Assembly (NCBI GenBank): GCA_029245665.1
Contig: JAQWOW010000012.1
Span: 1 to 9,394 of the forward strand
DNA length: 9,394 bases
Source: Polaribacter sp.
GTDB taxonomy: Bacteria; Bacteroidota; Bacteroidia; Flavobacteriales; Flavobacteriaceae
Direction: 5' to 3'
The position numbers and the translations under genes were made by a program. The notes under the pieces are model-generated. The model saw only the letters and a program-made list of their open reading frames with translations. It did no database searches and had not been told where the DNA came from. Positions 1 to 6,920 of the stretch are shown here, piece by piece (within the stretch, counting starts at the first letter, position 1; each line of letters begins with the position of its first letter).

Positions 1-222
1 CGTTCTAAAGTAGATCAAGTTATTGAGGTGAGTGAAGAAGAGGCCAGAAACATGACGCAAAGATTAGCTTCAGAAGAAGGTATTTTTGCGGGTATGAGTA
101 GTGGTGGATCTGTTGTAACCGCATTAAAAGTAGCAGAAAAAATAGAGAAAGGTGTTGTTGTTGCCATTATTTGCGACAGAGGAGATCGGTATTTATCCTC
201 AACGCTTTTTGAAAAAGAATAG
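1..222 (+). CDS. cysM: Cysteine synthase, CysM type, C-terminal fragment
   Basis: This is the 3' end of a PLP-dependent cysteine synthase, which makes cysteine from O-acetylserine and sulfide (or thiosulfate for CysM-type enzymes) in the cytoplasm. The start lies outside the window; the frame is open from base 1 and 73 residues plus a TAG stop remain. The fragment reads EEGIFAGMSSGGSVV, the small-residue loop typical of fold type II PLP enzymes, then VVAIICDRGDRYLSS. The CDRGDRYLS ending is the form I know from CysM; CysK normally has a G-E-R-Y-L-S/T form. Internal GTG and ATG codons are not real starts. It lies just upstream of the SAM-riboswitch methionine operon, a sensible sulfur-metabolism neighbour, but probably forms a separate unit because the riboswitch leader intervenes. 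CysK remains possible for the subfamily; the cysteine synthase family is near certain. Confidence 0.9.
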   Translation, partial: RSKVDQVIEVSEEEARNMTQRLASEEGIFAGMSSGGSVVTALKVAEKIEKGVVVAIICDRGDRYLSSTLFEKE

Positions 223-261
223 ATTTTTAAAATAGTATTCTATAAATAAAAAAATAATCCT

Positions 262-269
262 TTTATTTG
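262..269 (+). promoter_or_regulatory. Possible -7 element for the methionine operon
   Basis: TTTATTTG matches five of the six fixed positions of the Bacteroidota -7 consensus TAnnTTTG. It would start transcription around 275-278, shortly before the SAM-I aptamer. I see no matching TTTG about 20 nt upstream, so the call is weak and rests mainly on position. Confidence 0.3.
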
Positions 270-297
270 TAGCCCCGTTCATACACTTATTGATTAC

Positions 298-398
298 GTT
301 ATCACGAAAGGCAGAGGGATTAGACCCAATGAAGCCTTGGCAACCTCCCATTTATGAGAAAGGTGCTACATTCTACAAGTTTTTACTTGACAGATAAC
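298..398 (+). promoter_or_regulatory. SAM-I (S-box) riboswitch aptamer upstream of split metH
   Basis: The RNA binds S-adenosylmethionine and should lower expression of the downstream methionine synthase genes when SAM is abundant. The S-box landmarks appear in order. P1 is GTTATC at 298-303 paired with GATAAC at 393-398. The P2 core has GAGGGAT followed by GACCCAATGAAGCC and GGCAACC near 314-345. The P3 arm ends in AAGGTGCTACATTC near 360-373. P4 is CAAGT (376-380) with a TTTT loop and ACTTG (385-389). Only about 50 nt separate the aptamer from the start codon at 449. No G+C-rich terminator with a U-tract is visible there, so the control mechanism is unclear. One candidate switching pair is GAAAGGTG (358-365) with CACCTTTC (410-417). 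Confidence 0.93.
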
Positions 399-448
399 AG
401 CGAAAAAAACACCTTTCCTGATGACAAAATTGATATAAATATCAAAAG

Positions 449-1462
449 ATGTCAAAAATAACTGAAGTAATAAAAAATAGAATCCTTGTGCTTGACGGCG
501 CAATGGGAACCATGTTGCAAGCGTATAAATTTTCTGAAGAAGATTTTAGAGGCGAACGATTTAAAGAATATCCAATTCCATTACAAGGAAACAACGATTT
601 GTTGTCTATTACCCAACCCGAAGCGATTAAAACCATTCATGCTAGCTATTTTGAAGCAGGTGCAGACATTATAGAAACCAATACGTTTTCTGGTACTACC
701 ATTGCCATGGCAGATTATCAAATGGAAGATTTGGTGTATGAATTAAACTACCAATCTGCAAAGATCGCCAAAGAAGTTGCCGAAGAATATACGGCAAGAG
801 AACCCAATAAACCCCGTTTTGTGGCGGGTGCAATCGGACCTACCAATAGAACAGCGAGTATGTCTCCAGACGTAAATGACCCAGGTTACAGAGCAATTAC
901 TTTTGACGAATTAAGAATTGCTTACAAACAACAAGTAGAAGCCTTGATAGATGGAGGTGTAGACATTTTGCTAGTAGAAACAGTATTTGATACTTTAAAT
1001 GCAAAAGCGGCATTATTTGCTATTGAAGAGGTGAAAGAGGAACGAAATATTGAGATTCCTACAATGCTTTCTGGCACTATTACAGATGCTTCAGGGAGAA
1101 CTTTGTCTGGTCAAACTGCTGAAGCATTTTTAATTTCTGTTTCTCATATTCCATTACTATCTGTTGGCTTTAATTGTGCTCTAGGAGCTAATTTATTACA
1201 ACCTCATTTAGAATCCATTTCTAATAAGACAGATTTTGCTGTTTCTGCACATCCCAATGCAGGATTACCAAATGCCTTTGGAGAATATGACGAGACCCCT
1301 GAAGAAATGGGAGCACAAATTGAGGAATATTTAAAAAAGAATTTGATAAATATTATTGGAGGGTGTTGTGGAACAAATCCAGAACACATTCGTGTTATTG
1401 CAAATTTAGCAGCAAAATACAAACCAAGAGTGTATCCTGAACTAATTTCAGAATCTGATTAG
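449..1462 (+). CDS. metH: Methionine synthase N-terminal module (homocysteine S-methyltransferase domain)
   Basis: This 337-residue protein is the zinc-dependent homocysteine-binding half of cobalamin-dependent methionine synthase, encoded as its own gene. It activates the homocysteine thiol that accepts the methyl group from methylcobalamin. It opens with RILVLDGAMGTMLQ, the usual start of the homocysteine S-methyltransferase fold, and continues with ADIIETNTFSGT and FVAGAIGPTNRT. The three zinc cysteines are present: C243 in GFNCALGA and C306/C307 in IGGCCGTNPEHI, close to the E. coli positions 247, 310 and 311. The protein stops after this domain, whereas E. coli MetH continues in one chain of over 1200 residues. 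The start at 449 follows the riboswitch and matches the family N-terminus; no Shine-Dalgarno sequence is visible. Only 14 nt separate it from the second module, consistent with co-transcription under SAM control. Confidence 0.95.
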   Translation: MSKITEVIKNRILVLDGAMGTMLQAYKFSEEDFRGERFKEYPIPLQGNNDLLSITQPEAIKTIHASYFEAGADIIETNTFSGTTIAMADYQMEDLVYELNYQSAKIAKEVAEEYTAREPNKPRFVAGAIGPTNRTASMSPDVNDPGYRAITFDELRIAYKQQVEALIDGGVDILLVETVFDTLNAKAALFAIEEVKEERNIEIPTMLSGTITDASGRTLSGQTAEAFLISVSHIPLLSVGFNCALGANLLQPHLESISNKTDFAVSAHPNAGLPNAFGEYDETPEEMGAQIEEYLKKNLINIIGGCCGTNPEHIRVIANLAAKYKPRVYPELISESD

Positions 1463-1476
1463 TAGAAAAAGCGAAC

Positions 1477-4197
1477 ATGAAGATACAACAAACAAAATAT
1501 ATGAGATTGTCTGGTTTAGAACCCTTGGTTTTGAATGAAAATAGCAATTTTATAAATGTAGGGGAAAGAACCAATGTAGCTGGGTCTCGGAAGTTTTTAC
1601 GACTCATTAAAGAAGAAAAATTTGATGAAGCGCTAGACATTGCTCGTCATCAAGTAGATGGTGGAGCCCAAATTGTTGACGTTAATATGGATGACGGTTT
1701 GATTGATGGAAAAGAAGCGATGGTGCGTTTCCTGAATTTGATTGCTGCTGAACCCGATATTTGTAGAGTTCCCTTGATGATTGATAGCTCAAAATGGGAG
1801 ATCATTGAAGCAGGCTTGCAGGTGGTACAAGGGAAGTGTATTGTCAATTCAATTTCGTTAAAAGAAGGAGAAGAAAAATTTATTTGGGAAGCAACACAAA
1901 TAAAACGCTATGGAGCTGCCGTGATTGTCATGGCTTTTGATGAAGTTGGACAAGCTGATAACTATGAACGTAGAATTGAAATTGCGAAGAGGTCTTATGC
2001 TATTTTGGTGAACAAAGTAGGGTTTCCATCAGAGGATATTATTTTCGATTTAAATATTTTTCCGGTAGCCACAGGAATGGACGAACACAGAAGAAATGCA
2101 ATCGATTTTATAGAGGCAACACGCTGGGTTCGTGAAAACTTGGAAAATGTTTCTGTAAGTGGGGGTGTAAGTAATGTGTCTTTTTCTTTTAGGGGGAATA
2201 ATGGTGTTCGTGAAGCCATGCACTCTGTTTTCTTGTATTATGCCATTCAAGCAGGGATGAATATGGGAATTGTAAATCCTGCTTTGTTGGAGGTGTATGA
2301 CGACATTCCGAAAGATTTATTGGAGTATGTAGAGGATGTTATTTTAGATAGAAGAGCAGATGCTACCGAACGTTTATTGGATTTTGCTGAAACGGTAAAA
2401 GGGTCAAAAAAAGAAAAAACAGTTGATTTATCTTGGAGAGAACACTCATTACAGGAAAGAATTACACACGCTCTAGTGAAAGGAATTGATGCTTTTATTA
2501 TTGAAGATGTAGAAGCTGCAAGGCAATTAGCAGAAAAACCCATTGAAGTAATAGAAGGGAATTTAATGATTGGAATGAATGTGGTGGGAGATTTGTTTGG
2601 AGCAGGAAAAATGTTTTTGCCACAGGTAGTGAAATCTGCCCGGGTAATGAAAAAAGCTGTTGGGTATTTAAATCCGTTTATTGAAGCCGAAAAAGGGGAA
2701 GAACAACAAGCCTTGGGTAAAATTTTAATGGCCACTGTAAAAGGGGATGTTCATGATATTGGTAAAAATATTGTGAGTGTTGTTTTGGGGTGTAACAACT
2801 ATGAAATTGTAGATTTAGGAGTGATGGTTCCTCCGGAAAAAATAATTGAAGCTGCAAAAAGAGAAGGTGTAGATGCCATAGGTTTGAGTGGGTTAATTAC
2901 TCCTTCTTTGGATGAAATGGTCTATTTAGCGAAAGAAATGGAGCGTCAAAATTTTGATTTACCTCTGTTAATAGGAGGGGCAACCACCTCAAAAGCACAT
3001 ACTGCAGTTAAGATAGATACACAATATAAAAACGCAGTAGTTCATGTTAATGATGCTTCTAGAGCAGTGACAGTAGTGGGCGATTTATTGAACAAGAAAA
3101 CATCCAAAGAGTACGTCGTTAAATTGAAAAAAGAGTACGATGAATTTCGAACCAAGTTTCTAAAACGAGGCAAAGAAAAATCCTATATTTCTATCACAGA
3201 AGCCCGCAAGAGAAAATATAAAATTGATTGGGATATTTCAGAAATAGTGAAACCAAAAGAGCTAGGAATTCAGACCTTGGAGCAACTAAGTTTAAAAGAA
3301 TTGGTTCCATTCATAGATTGGAGTCCTTTTTTTAGGAGCTGGGATTTGCATGGAAAATTTCCCGCTATTTTAACGGATGAAGTGGTTGGCGAGCAAGCTT
3401 CTATACTTTATAAAGAAGCACAGGAAATGATTGAAGAAATCATTGTAAAAAAGCAGTTAAAACCAAAAGCAATTTTTGGGTTGTTTGAGGCAAATACGAT
3501 CAATGAAGATGATATTGAAGTTTTATTGAAGCCAAATAGAAGTAAAAATGTCATTTCGAGTGAAGTCGAGAAATCTCAAAATAATAAAATAATATTCAGA
3601 ACCTTGCGTCAGCAATTAAAAAAACGAGAAGGCATACCAAACCTTGCATTGTCAGATTTTATTGCTCCAAAATCATCCAATAAAACAGATTATATGGGTG
3701 CATTTTGTGTCGCTATTTTTGGCGCACAAGAATTAGCAGACGGTTATAGAGCAAAAGAAGACGATTATAATGGAATCATGGCCCAAGCAATTGCAGACAG
3801 ATTTGCAGAAGCCTTTGCAGAATATTTACACAAACAAATTAGAACGAAACATTGGGGCTATGCTTCTAGTGAGGCATTATCCAATGACGAGTTAATAAAG
3901 GAAAGTTACAAAGGAATTCGTCCTGCACCCGGGTATCCTGCGTGTCCCGATCATTTAGAGAAAGAAACAATTTGGAAGTTGTTAGCTGTTGAAGAGCAAC
4001 TCGGGGTTCAATTAACTGAAAGTTTAGCCATGTGGCCCGCAGCAGCAGTATCAGGATATTATTTTGCCAACAAAGAAGCCAAATATTTTGGTTTGGGAAA
4101 AATTACAGACGATCAAGTGACAGACTATTCAATTAGAAAGGGAATAACAAAAGAGACCGCAAGAAAGTGGTTGCATCCCACTTTAGCAGAAGAGTAA
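1477..4197 (+). CDS. metH: Methionine synthase C-terminal module (pterin, B12 and reactivation domains)
   Basis: This 906-residue protein carries the remaining domains of cobalamin-dependent methionine synthase and transfers a methyl group from 5-methyltetrahydrofolate through cobalamin to homocysteine held by the partner module. The pterin-binding TIM barrel spans about residues 20-290 (NVGERTNVAGSRKF, MIDSSKWE, NSISLKEGE). A helical cap (about 320-410) and a Rossmann B12 domain (about 415-550) follow. The cobalt-ligand motif D-V-H-D-I-G places the ligand at H426, followed by GLSGLITPSLDEM and GGATTSKAHTA. The SAM-binding activation domain (about 600-900) includes RPAPGYPACPDH and MWPAAAVSGYYF. 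All domains appear intact. The oddity is residues 689-701, where SKNVISSEVEKSQ is encoded by an interspersed DNA repeat at the point where I expect a short loop before FRTLRQQ. The frame stays open. Cobalamin must be available to the cell. Confidence 0.95.
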   Translation: MKIQQTKYMRLSGLEPLVLNENSNFINVGERTNVAGSRKFLRLIKEEKFDEALDIARHQVDGGAQIVDVNMDDGLIDGKEAMVRFLNLIAAEPDICRVPLMIDSSKWEIIEAGLQVVQGKCIVNSISLKEGEEKFIWEATQIKRYGAAVIVMAFDEVGQADNYERRIEIAKRSYAILVNKVGFPSEDIIFDLNIFPVATGMDEHRRNAIDFIEATRWVRENLENVSVSGGVSNVSFSFRGNNGVREAMHSVFLYYAIQAGMNMGIVNPALLEVYDDIPKDLLEYVEDVILDRRADATERLLDFAETVKGSKKEKTVDLSWREHSLQERITHALVKGIDAFIIEDVEAARQLAEKPIEVIEGNLMIGMNVVGDLFGAGKMFLPQVVKSARVMKKAVGYLNPFIEAEKGEEQQALGKILMATVKGDVHDIGKNIVSVVLGCNNYEIVDLGVMVPPEKIIEAAKREGVDAIGLSGLITPSLDEMVYLAKEMERQNFDLPLLIGGATTSKAHTAVKIDTQYKNAVVHVNDASRAVTVVGDLLNKKTSKEYVVKLKKEYDEFRTKFLKRGKEKSYISITEARKRKYKIDWDISEIVKPKELGIQTLEQLSLKELVPFIDWSPFFRSWDLHGKFPAILTDEVVGEQASILYKEAQEMIEEIIVKKQLKPKAIFGLFEANTINEDDIEVLLKPNRSKNVISSEVEKSQNNKIIFRTLRQQLKKREGIPNLALSDFIAPKSSNKTDYMGAFCVAIFGAQELADGYRAKEDDYNGIMAQAIADRFAEAFAEYLHKQIRTKHWGYASSEALSNDELIKESYKGIRPAPGYPACPDHLEKETIWKLLAVEEQLGVQLTESLAMWPAAAVSGYYFANKEAKYFGLGKITDDQVTDYSIRKGITKETARKWLHPTLAEE
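3550..3577 (+). repeat. Interspersed repeat inserted in frame in the metH C-terminal module
   Basis: The stretch contains TCATTTCGAGTGAAGTCGAG followed by AAATCTC. From memory, TCATTTCGAGcGAAGTCGAGAAATC-like sequences recur between genes in many Bacteroidota genomes, and their translation VISSEVEKS turns up in unrelated proteins. It holds a short imperfect dyad around two TCGA tetramers. Here it is read in frame as codons 692-700. Only one copy is in the window, so repeat status rests on recognition rather than comparison. Confidence 0.6.
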
Positions 4198-4200
4198 GCC

Positions 4201-4285
4201 AGCGTTAGCGATTGCAATGGCATCCTTTTTAGAGGAACGATAAAAAGATAAAATGAAAAGCGCGACCTGAAAGGAAACGCCCCAA
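4201..4285 (+). repeat. Flavobacterial intergenic repeat with hairpin, between metH and metF
   Basis: The 131-bp gap between the second metH gene and metF begins with AGCGTTAGCGATTGCAATGG and includes GAAAAGCGCGACCTGAAAGG and AACGCCCC. I recognise this as a form of an intergenic repeat common in flavobacteria; that recognition is from memory. It holds a hairpin: ATCCTTTTTA (4222-4231) against TAAAAAGAT (4241-4249) with one bulged C. It may act as a partial terminator or an RNA-stabilising element between the two genes. Only one copy is in the window. Confidence 0.55.
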
Positions 4286-4328
4286 TGAAAGCCTTACTAA
4301 GAAAGGGAAAAAAATCAAACTAACAGAC

Positions 4329-5285
4329 ATGAAAATTACAGACCACATAAAAAAAGCCAACGGAAAAACCTTGTTTTCTTTTGAAGTGATTCCGCCCAAA
4401 AAAGGAAATAATATTGAAGAGTTGTATGCCAATATAGATCCGTTAATGGAGTTTAAGCCGCCATTTATAGACGTTACTACTTCTAGAGAAGAGTTTGTTT
4501 ATATAGACAAAGGCAACGGTTTGTTGGCTAGAAAAATAACAAGAATGCGTCCTGGAACAGTTGGTATTTGTGCTGCCATTAAGCATAAATACGATGTAGA
4601 TACGGTGCCGCATGTTTTGTGTGGAGGTTTTACAAAAGAGGAAACGGAGTATGTTTTGGTAGATTGCCAGTATTTAGGAATAGACAATGTAATGGCTTTG
4701 AGAGGCGATGCCATGAGTCATCAAAAGTATTTTGAACCCAACAAAGAAGGCAATCAGTATGCTGTAGATTTGGTGGCGCAAATTCAGGATTTAAATAGCG
4801 GAAAATACTTGCATGAGGTTTTAGAGGCATCGAACAAATCTAATTTTTGTATAGGTGTTGCGGGGTATCCAGAGAAGCATTTAGAATCTCCCTCATTGCA
4901 ATCAGATTTAAAACGTTTGAAAGAAAAAGTAGCTGCTGGGGCTGATTATGTGGTGACTCAAATGTTTTTTGACAATCAGAAGTATTTTCAGTTTGTAGCC
5001 GCCGCAAGAAAAGCAGGAATTCAAGTGCCAATTATACCCGGAATTAAGCCAATTGCCGTAAAACGCCATTTGCAATTGCTCCCTCAGGTTTTTAAAATTG
5101 ACCTGCCAGAAGCCTTAATTACAACCATAGAAAGCTGCAAAACAAACAAAGACGTTCGAGCGGTAGGCATAGAATGGGCAATTGCGCAGTCTAAAGAGTT
5201 GTTGGCCGCCGGAGTACCCGTTTTACATTACTATTCTATGGGGAAAAGTGATAATATCCATTCCATAGCCAGTGCATTGTTTTAA
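4329..5285 (+). CDS. metF: Methylenetetrahydrofolate reductase
   Basis: This FAD-dependent enzyme reduces 5,10-methylenetetrahydrofolate to 5-methyltetrahydrofolate, the methyl donor for the methionine synthase encoded just upstream. The 318-residue length is normal for a bacterial MetF catalytic TIM barrel. Family signatures include FSFEVIPPKKG with the catalytic glutamate E19 (E28 in E. coli), FIDVTTSREE, PHVLCGGFTKEE, GIDNVMALRGD with D127 (D120 in E. coli), VAGYPEKH, and DYVVTQMFFDNQKYF with Q211 (Q183 in E. coli). IIPGIKPI and GVPVLHYYSMG complete the C-terminal strands. The start fits the family N-terminus; no Shine-Dalgarno sequence is seen. It follows the metH module by 131 bp filled by a repeat with a hairpin, and it may share the SAM-controlled transcript or be expressed at a lower level behind that hairpin. 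No separate promoter was found. Confidence 0.96.
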   Translation: MKITDHIKKANGKTLFSFEVIPPKKGNNIEELYANIDPLMEFKPPFIDVTTSREEFVYIDKGNGLLARKITRMRPGTVGICAAIKHKYDVDTVPHVLCGGFTKEETEYVLVDCQYLGIDNVMALRGDAMSHQKYFEPNKEGNQYAVDLVAQIQDLNSGKYLHEVLEASNKSNFCIGVAGYPEKHLESPSLQSDLKRLKEKVAAGADYVVTQMFFDNQKYFQFVAAARKAGIQVPIIPGIKPIAVKRHLQLLPQVFKIDLPEALITTIESCKTNKDVRAVGIEWAIAQSKELLAAGVPVLHYYSMGKSDNIHSIASALF

Positions 5286-5361
5286 GAATCAGCAATAAAG
5301 ACAATTGATAGATGAATAGTAAAAAGTAATTTTCTAAAAACAAGAAAGTAAATAAAATGAT

Positions 5362-5369
5362 TACTTTTG
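5362..5369 (+). promoter_or_regulatory. Probable -7 element of trxA promoter
   Basis: TACTTTTG is a perfect match to the Bacteroidota -7 consensus TAnnTTTG. It predicts a transcript start near 5375 and a leader of about 35 nt before the trxA ATG at 5411. No good TTTG element is seen about 20 nt upstream. The element lies in the right arm of a 9-bp inverted repeat (AAAAGTAAT 5322-5330 and ATTACTTTT 5360-5368). Confidence 0.55.
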
Positions 5370-5410
5370 TCTTTCAAAACAAATTAAAGAACAATTTTAA
5401 AAAATAAAAA

Positions 5411-5728
5411 ATGGCATTAGAAATAACAGACGCGAACTTTGATGAAGTAGTATTAAAATCAGACAAACCAGTACTGGTAGATTTTTGGGCAGCTTGGTGT
5501 GGACCTTGTAGAATGGTTGGGCCAATTGTAGATGAAATTCATACAGAATATGAAGGGAAGGCTGTTGTTGGGAAGGTAGATGTTGATGCGAATCAAGAAT
5601 TTGCAGCCAAATACGGTGTGCGTAACATTCCTACGGTTTTAATTTTTAAAAACGGAGAAGTCGTAGACAAGCAAGTAGGAGTGGCTCCAAAAAATGTATA
5701 TACAGGTAAAATTGATGCTGCTATTTAG
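5411..5728 (+). CDS. trxA: Thioredoxin
   Basis: This small cytoplasmic disulfide reductase keeps protein thiols reduced and donates electrons to enzymes such as ribonucleotide reductase. The 105-residue protein is a full-length single-domain thioredoxin. It has FWAAWCGPCRM with the active-site cysteines C30 and C33, D24 at the buried acidic position, KVDVDANQEFAAKYGVRNIPT with the cis-proline P74, and the final strand/helix KNGEVVDKQVG. There is no signal peptide, so a cytoplasmic role is expected rather than the periplasmic TlpA type. It sits as its own transcription unit: a -7 element 41 nt upstream and an intrinsic terminator 22 nt after the stop. The AAAAAATAAAAA stretch before the ATG is A-rich, as is common before flavobacterial genes without a Shine-Dalgarno sequence. 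Confidence 0.97.
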   Translation: MALEITDANFDEVVLKSDKPVLVDFWAAWCGPCRMVGPIVDEIHTEYEGKAVVGKVDVDANQEFAAKYGVRNIPTVLIFKNGEVVDKQVGVAPKNVYTGKIDAAI

Positions 5729-5750
5729 TATTCTTTTACAGTTATGATAC

Positions 5751-5787
5751 AAAAGGTTTGGCCAACGCCAAGCCTTTTTTTATTTTC
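5751..5787 (+). terminator. Intrinsic terminator of trxA
   Basis: A 12-bp stem, AAAAGGTTTGGC (5751-5762) with GCCAAGCCTTTT (5767-5778), has a CAAC loop and one G-U pair. The T-tract runs through 5781 and is followed by ATTTT. It lies 22 nt after the trxA stop. Confidence 0.9.
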
Positions 5788-5788
5788 G
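5757..5788 (+). promoter_or_regulatory. Candidate promoter of the DUF58 gene, embedded in the trxA terminator
   Basis: TTTG (5757-5760) lies 20 nt before TATTTTCG (5781-5788), which matches five of six fixed positions of the -7 consensus. The transcript would start at about 5793-5796, next to the ATG at 5796, so the message would be leaderless or nearly so. The elements share bases with the terminator stem and T-tract. Confidence 0.4.
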
Positions 5789-5795
5789 TTTAAGA

Positions 5796-6719
5796 ATGGT
5801 AGACCTTTCAGAAGCAAATTCATCAGAGATCAAAAACCTAGACCTACTTGCAAAACAAGTGGTGGAAGGTTTTATAACAGGAATTCATAAAAGTCCTTTT
5901 CATGGTTTTTCTGTTGAATTTTCTGAGCATAAATTATACAATACCGGAGAAAGCACCCGGCATATAGATTGGAAATTATTTGCAAAGACAGAGAAATTGT
6001 ATACGAAGAAGTATGAAGAAGAAACAAATTTGCGCTGTCATATTATCATAGACAATTCGGCTTCGATGCATTATCCTCAGGCAACAAACAAACGTTTAGA
6101 CAGTTTGAATAAAGTGGGTTTTTCTGCGGTAGCCGCTGCTTCTTTGATAGAGATTTTAAAAAGACAGCGAGATGCTGTGGGCTTGAGTGTGTATTCAGAT
6201 TCCTATGAATACTATGCGCCAGAGAAAGGAAGTGAGCGTCACCGAAAAATGATAGTACATCAATTGGAGCGTTTGTTGCTTTCTACATCAACCGCAACTA
6301 CAGAAACCTATTTATACTTGCATGAGATTGCAGAAAAGATGCACAGGCGTACGTTAATTTTTCTCTTTACTGATATGTTTCAGACTACAAAAGACAATAC
6401 AGCCTTATTTGAAGCGCTCAGGCACTTAAAATACAACAAACACGAGGTTGTTTTATTCCACACCTATGATGGCAAGACAGAAGTTGATTTCAATTTTGAG
6501 GCGTCCCCCAAAAAATTTGTTGATGTAGAGACCGGAAAGGAAATAAATGTCCATGCAGAAAACATGAAAGATACCTATAAAGAATTCATTGGCAATTATT
6601 TTAAAGAATTGAAGAATACATGTTTGCAGTATAAAATTGAGTATGTTCCGGTAGACATTCACAAGGGCTATCATGAAGTTCTAACAGCCTATTTAATAAG
6701 CAGAAAAATAAATGCATAA
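5796..6719 (+). CDS. DUF58 domain protein with VWA-like metal site
   Basis: This 307-residue protein belongs to the DUF58 family, commonly paired with MoxR AAA+ ATPases and VWA-domain Bat proteins; its molecular role is not established. The DUF58 signature is clear around residues 30-80: a conserved HGFSVEFSEHK stretch, then YNTGESTRHIDWKLFAKTEK and the K-Y-E-E-E-T strand. It continues into a VWA-like fold with IIIDNSASMHYP, in which D86, S88 and S90 give the D-x-S-x-S metal-ion (MIDAS-type) motif. The second half (LIFLFTDMFQTTKDN, HEVVLFHTYDG) fits the remaining VWA strands. No signal peptide or membrane span is seen, so it is probably cytoplasmic or peripheral. Neither moxR nor a bat gene lies within the window, so the usual partner must be elsewhere. 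The ATG is only 8 nt after the trxA terminator and promoter overlap. Confidence 0.9.
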   Translation: MVDLSEANSSEIKNLDLLAKQVVEGFITGIHKSPFHGFSVEFSEHKLYNTGESTRHIDWKLFAKTEKLYTKKYEEETNLRCHIIIDNSASMHYPQATNKRLDSLNKVGFSAVAAASLIEILKRQRDAVGLSVYSDSYEYYAPEKGSERHRKMIVHQLERLLLSTSTATTETYLYLHEIAEKMHRRTLIFLFTDMFQTTKDNTALFEALRHLKYNKHEVVLFHTYDGKTEVDFNFEASPKKFVDVETGKEINVHAENMKDTYKEFIGNYFKELKNTCLQYKIEYVPVDIHKGYHEVLTAYLISRKINA

Positions 6720-6734
6720 TTTTAGTACTTTATA

Positions 6735-6765
6735 TTTGTAAATGAATAAATCTGTGTTATATTTG
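6735..6765 (+). promoter_or_regulatory. Promoter of the tRNA-Asp gene
   Basis: TTTG (6735-6738), a 19-nt spacer and TATATTTG (6758-6765) match the Bacteroidota sigma consensus exactly. The predicted start, about 6771, is roughly 12 nt before the mature tRNA. It is the best promoter in the window. Confidence 0.8.
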
Positions 6766-6782
6766 CATCCGCTAAGAGCAAC

Positions 6783-6856
6783 GGTCTGGTAGTTCAGCTG
6801 GTTAGAATGCCTGCCTGTCACGCAGGAGGTCGCGGGTTCGAGTCCCGTCCAGACCG
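6783..6856 (+). tRNA. tRNA-Asp (anticodon GUC)
   Basis: A full cloverleaf of 74 nt is present. The acceptor stem is GGTCTGG (6783-6789) with CCAGACC (6849-6855) and discriminator G at 6856. The D arm includes GTTCAGCTGGTTAGAA. The anticodon stem is CCTGC/GCAGG with loop CTGTCAC, giving anticodon GTC at 6817-6819. The T arm is CGGGTTCGAGTCCCG. The GUC anticodon and G discriminator identify aspartate. CCA is not encoded and must be added after transcription, as is usual in Bacteroidota. The gene stands alone with its own promoter and terminator. It marks the boundary between conserved genes on the left and decayed or mobile DNA on the right. Confidence 0.98.
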
Positions 6857-6881
6857 CGAAAAGCAAATTAAAAAAATCCTT

Positions 6882-6920
6882 AAAACCTTATAAACGCTAT
6901 GTTTATAAGGTTTTTTTATT
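6882..6920 (+). terminator. Intrinsic terminator of tRNA-Asp
   Basis: A perfect 14-bp stem, AAAACCTTATAAAC (6882-6895) and GTTTATAAGGTTTT (6901-6914), has a GCTAT loop and is followed by TTTATT. The A-rich left arm and T-rich right arm could also allow termination from the opposite strand. Confidence 0.92.

Noticed and set aside
244..268. Weak A/T-only hairpin after cysM as terminator
   Set aside because: AAATAAAA and TTTTATTT can pair but the stem has no G-C pairs and no T-tract follows, so chance in A/T-rich DNA is likely.
2247..2735. Minus-strand ORF of 162 codons opposite the metH C-terminal module
   Set aside because: It is antisense to a well-conserved coding region and has a low-complexity, Ser/Phe-rich translation with no recognisable family: a shadow of metH.
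5322..5368. 9-bp inverted repeat upstream of trxA as operator or metF terminator
   Set aside because: The arms are A/T-rich and 29 nt apart with no T-tract after the right arm, which also contains the -7 element. Not enough support for either role.
6840..6856. tRNA-Asp 3' end as an integration attachment site
   Set aside because: I looked for a second copy of the tRNA 3' end in the rest of the window and found none, and no integrase gene is present.
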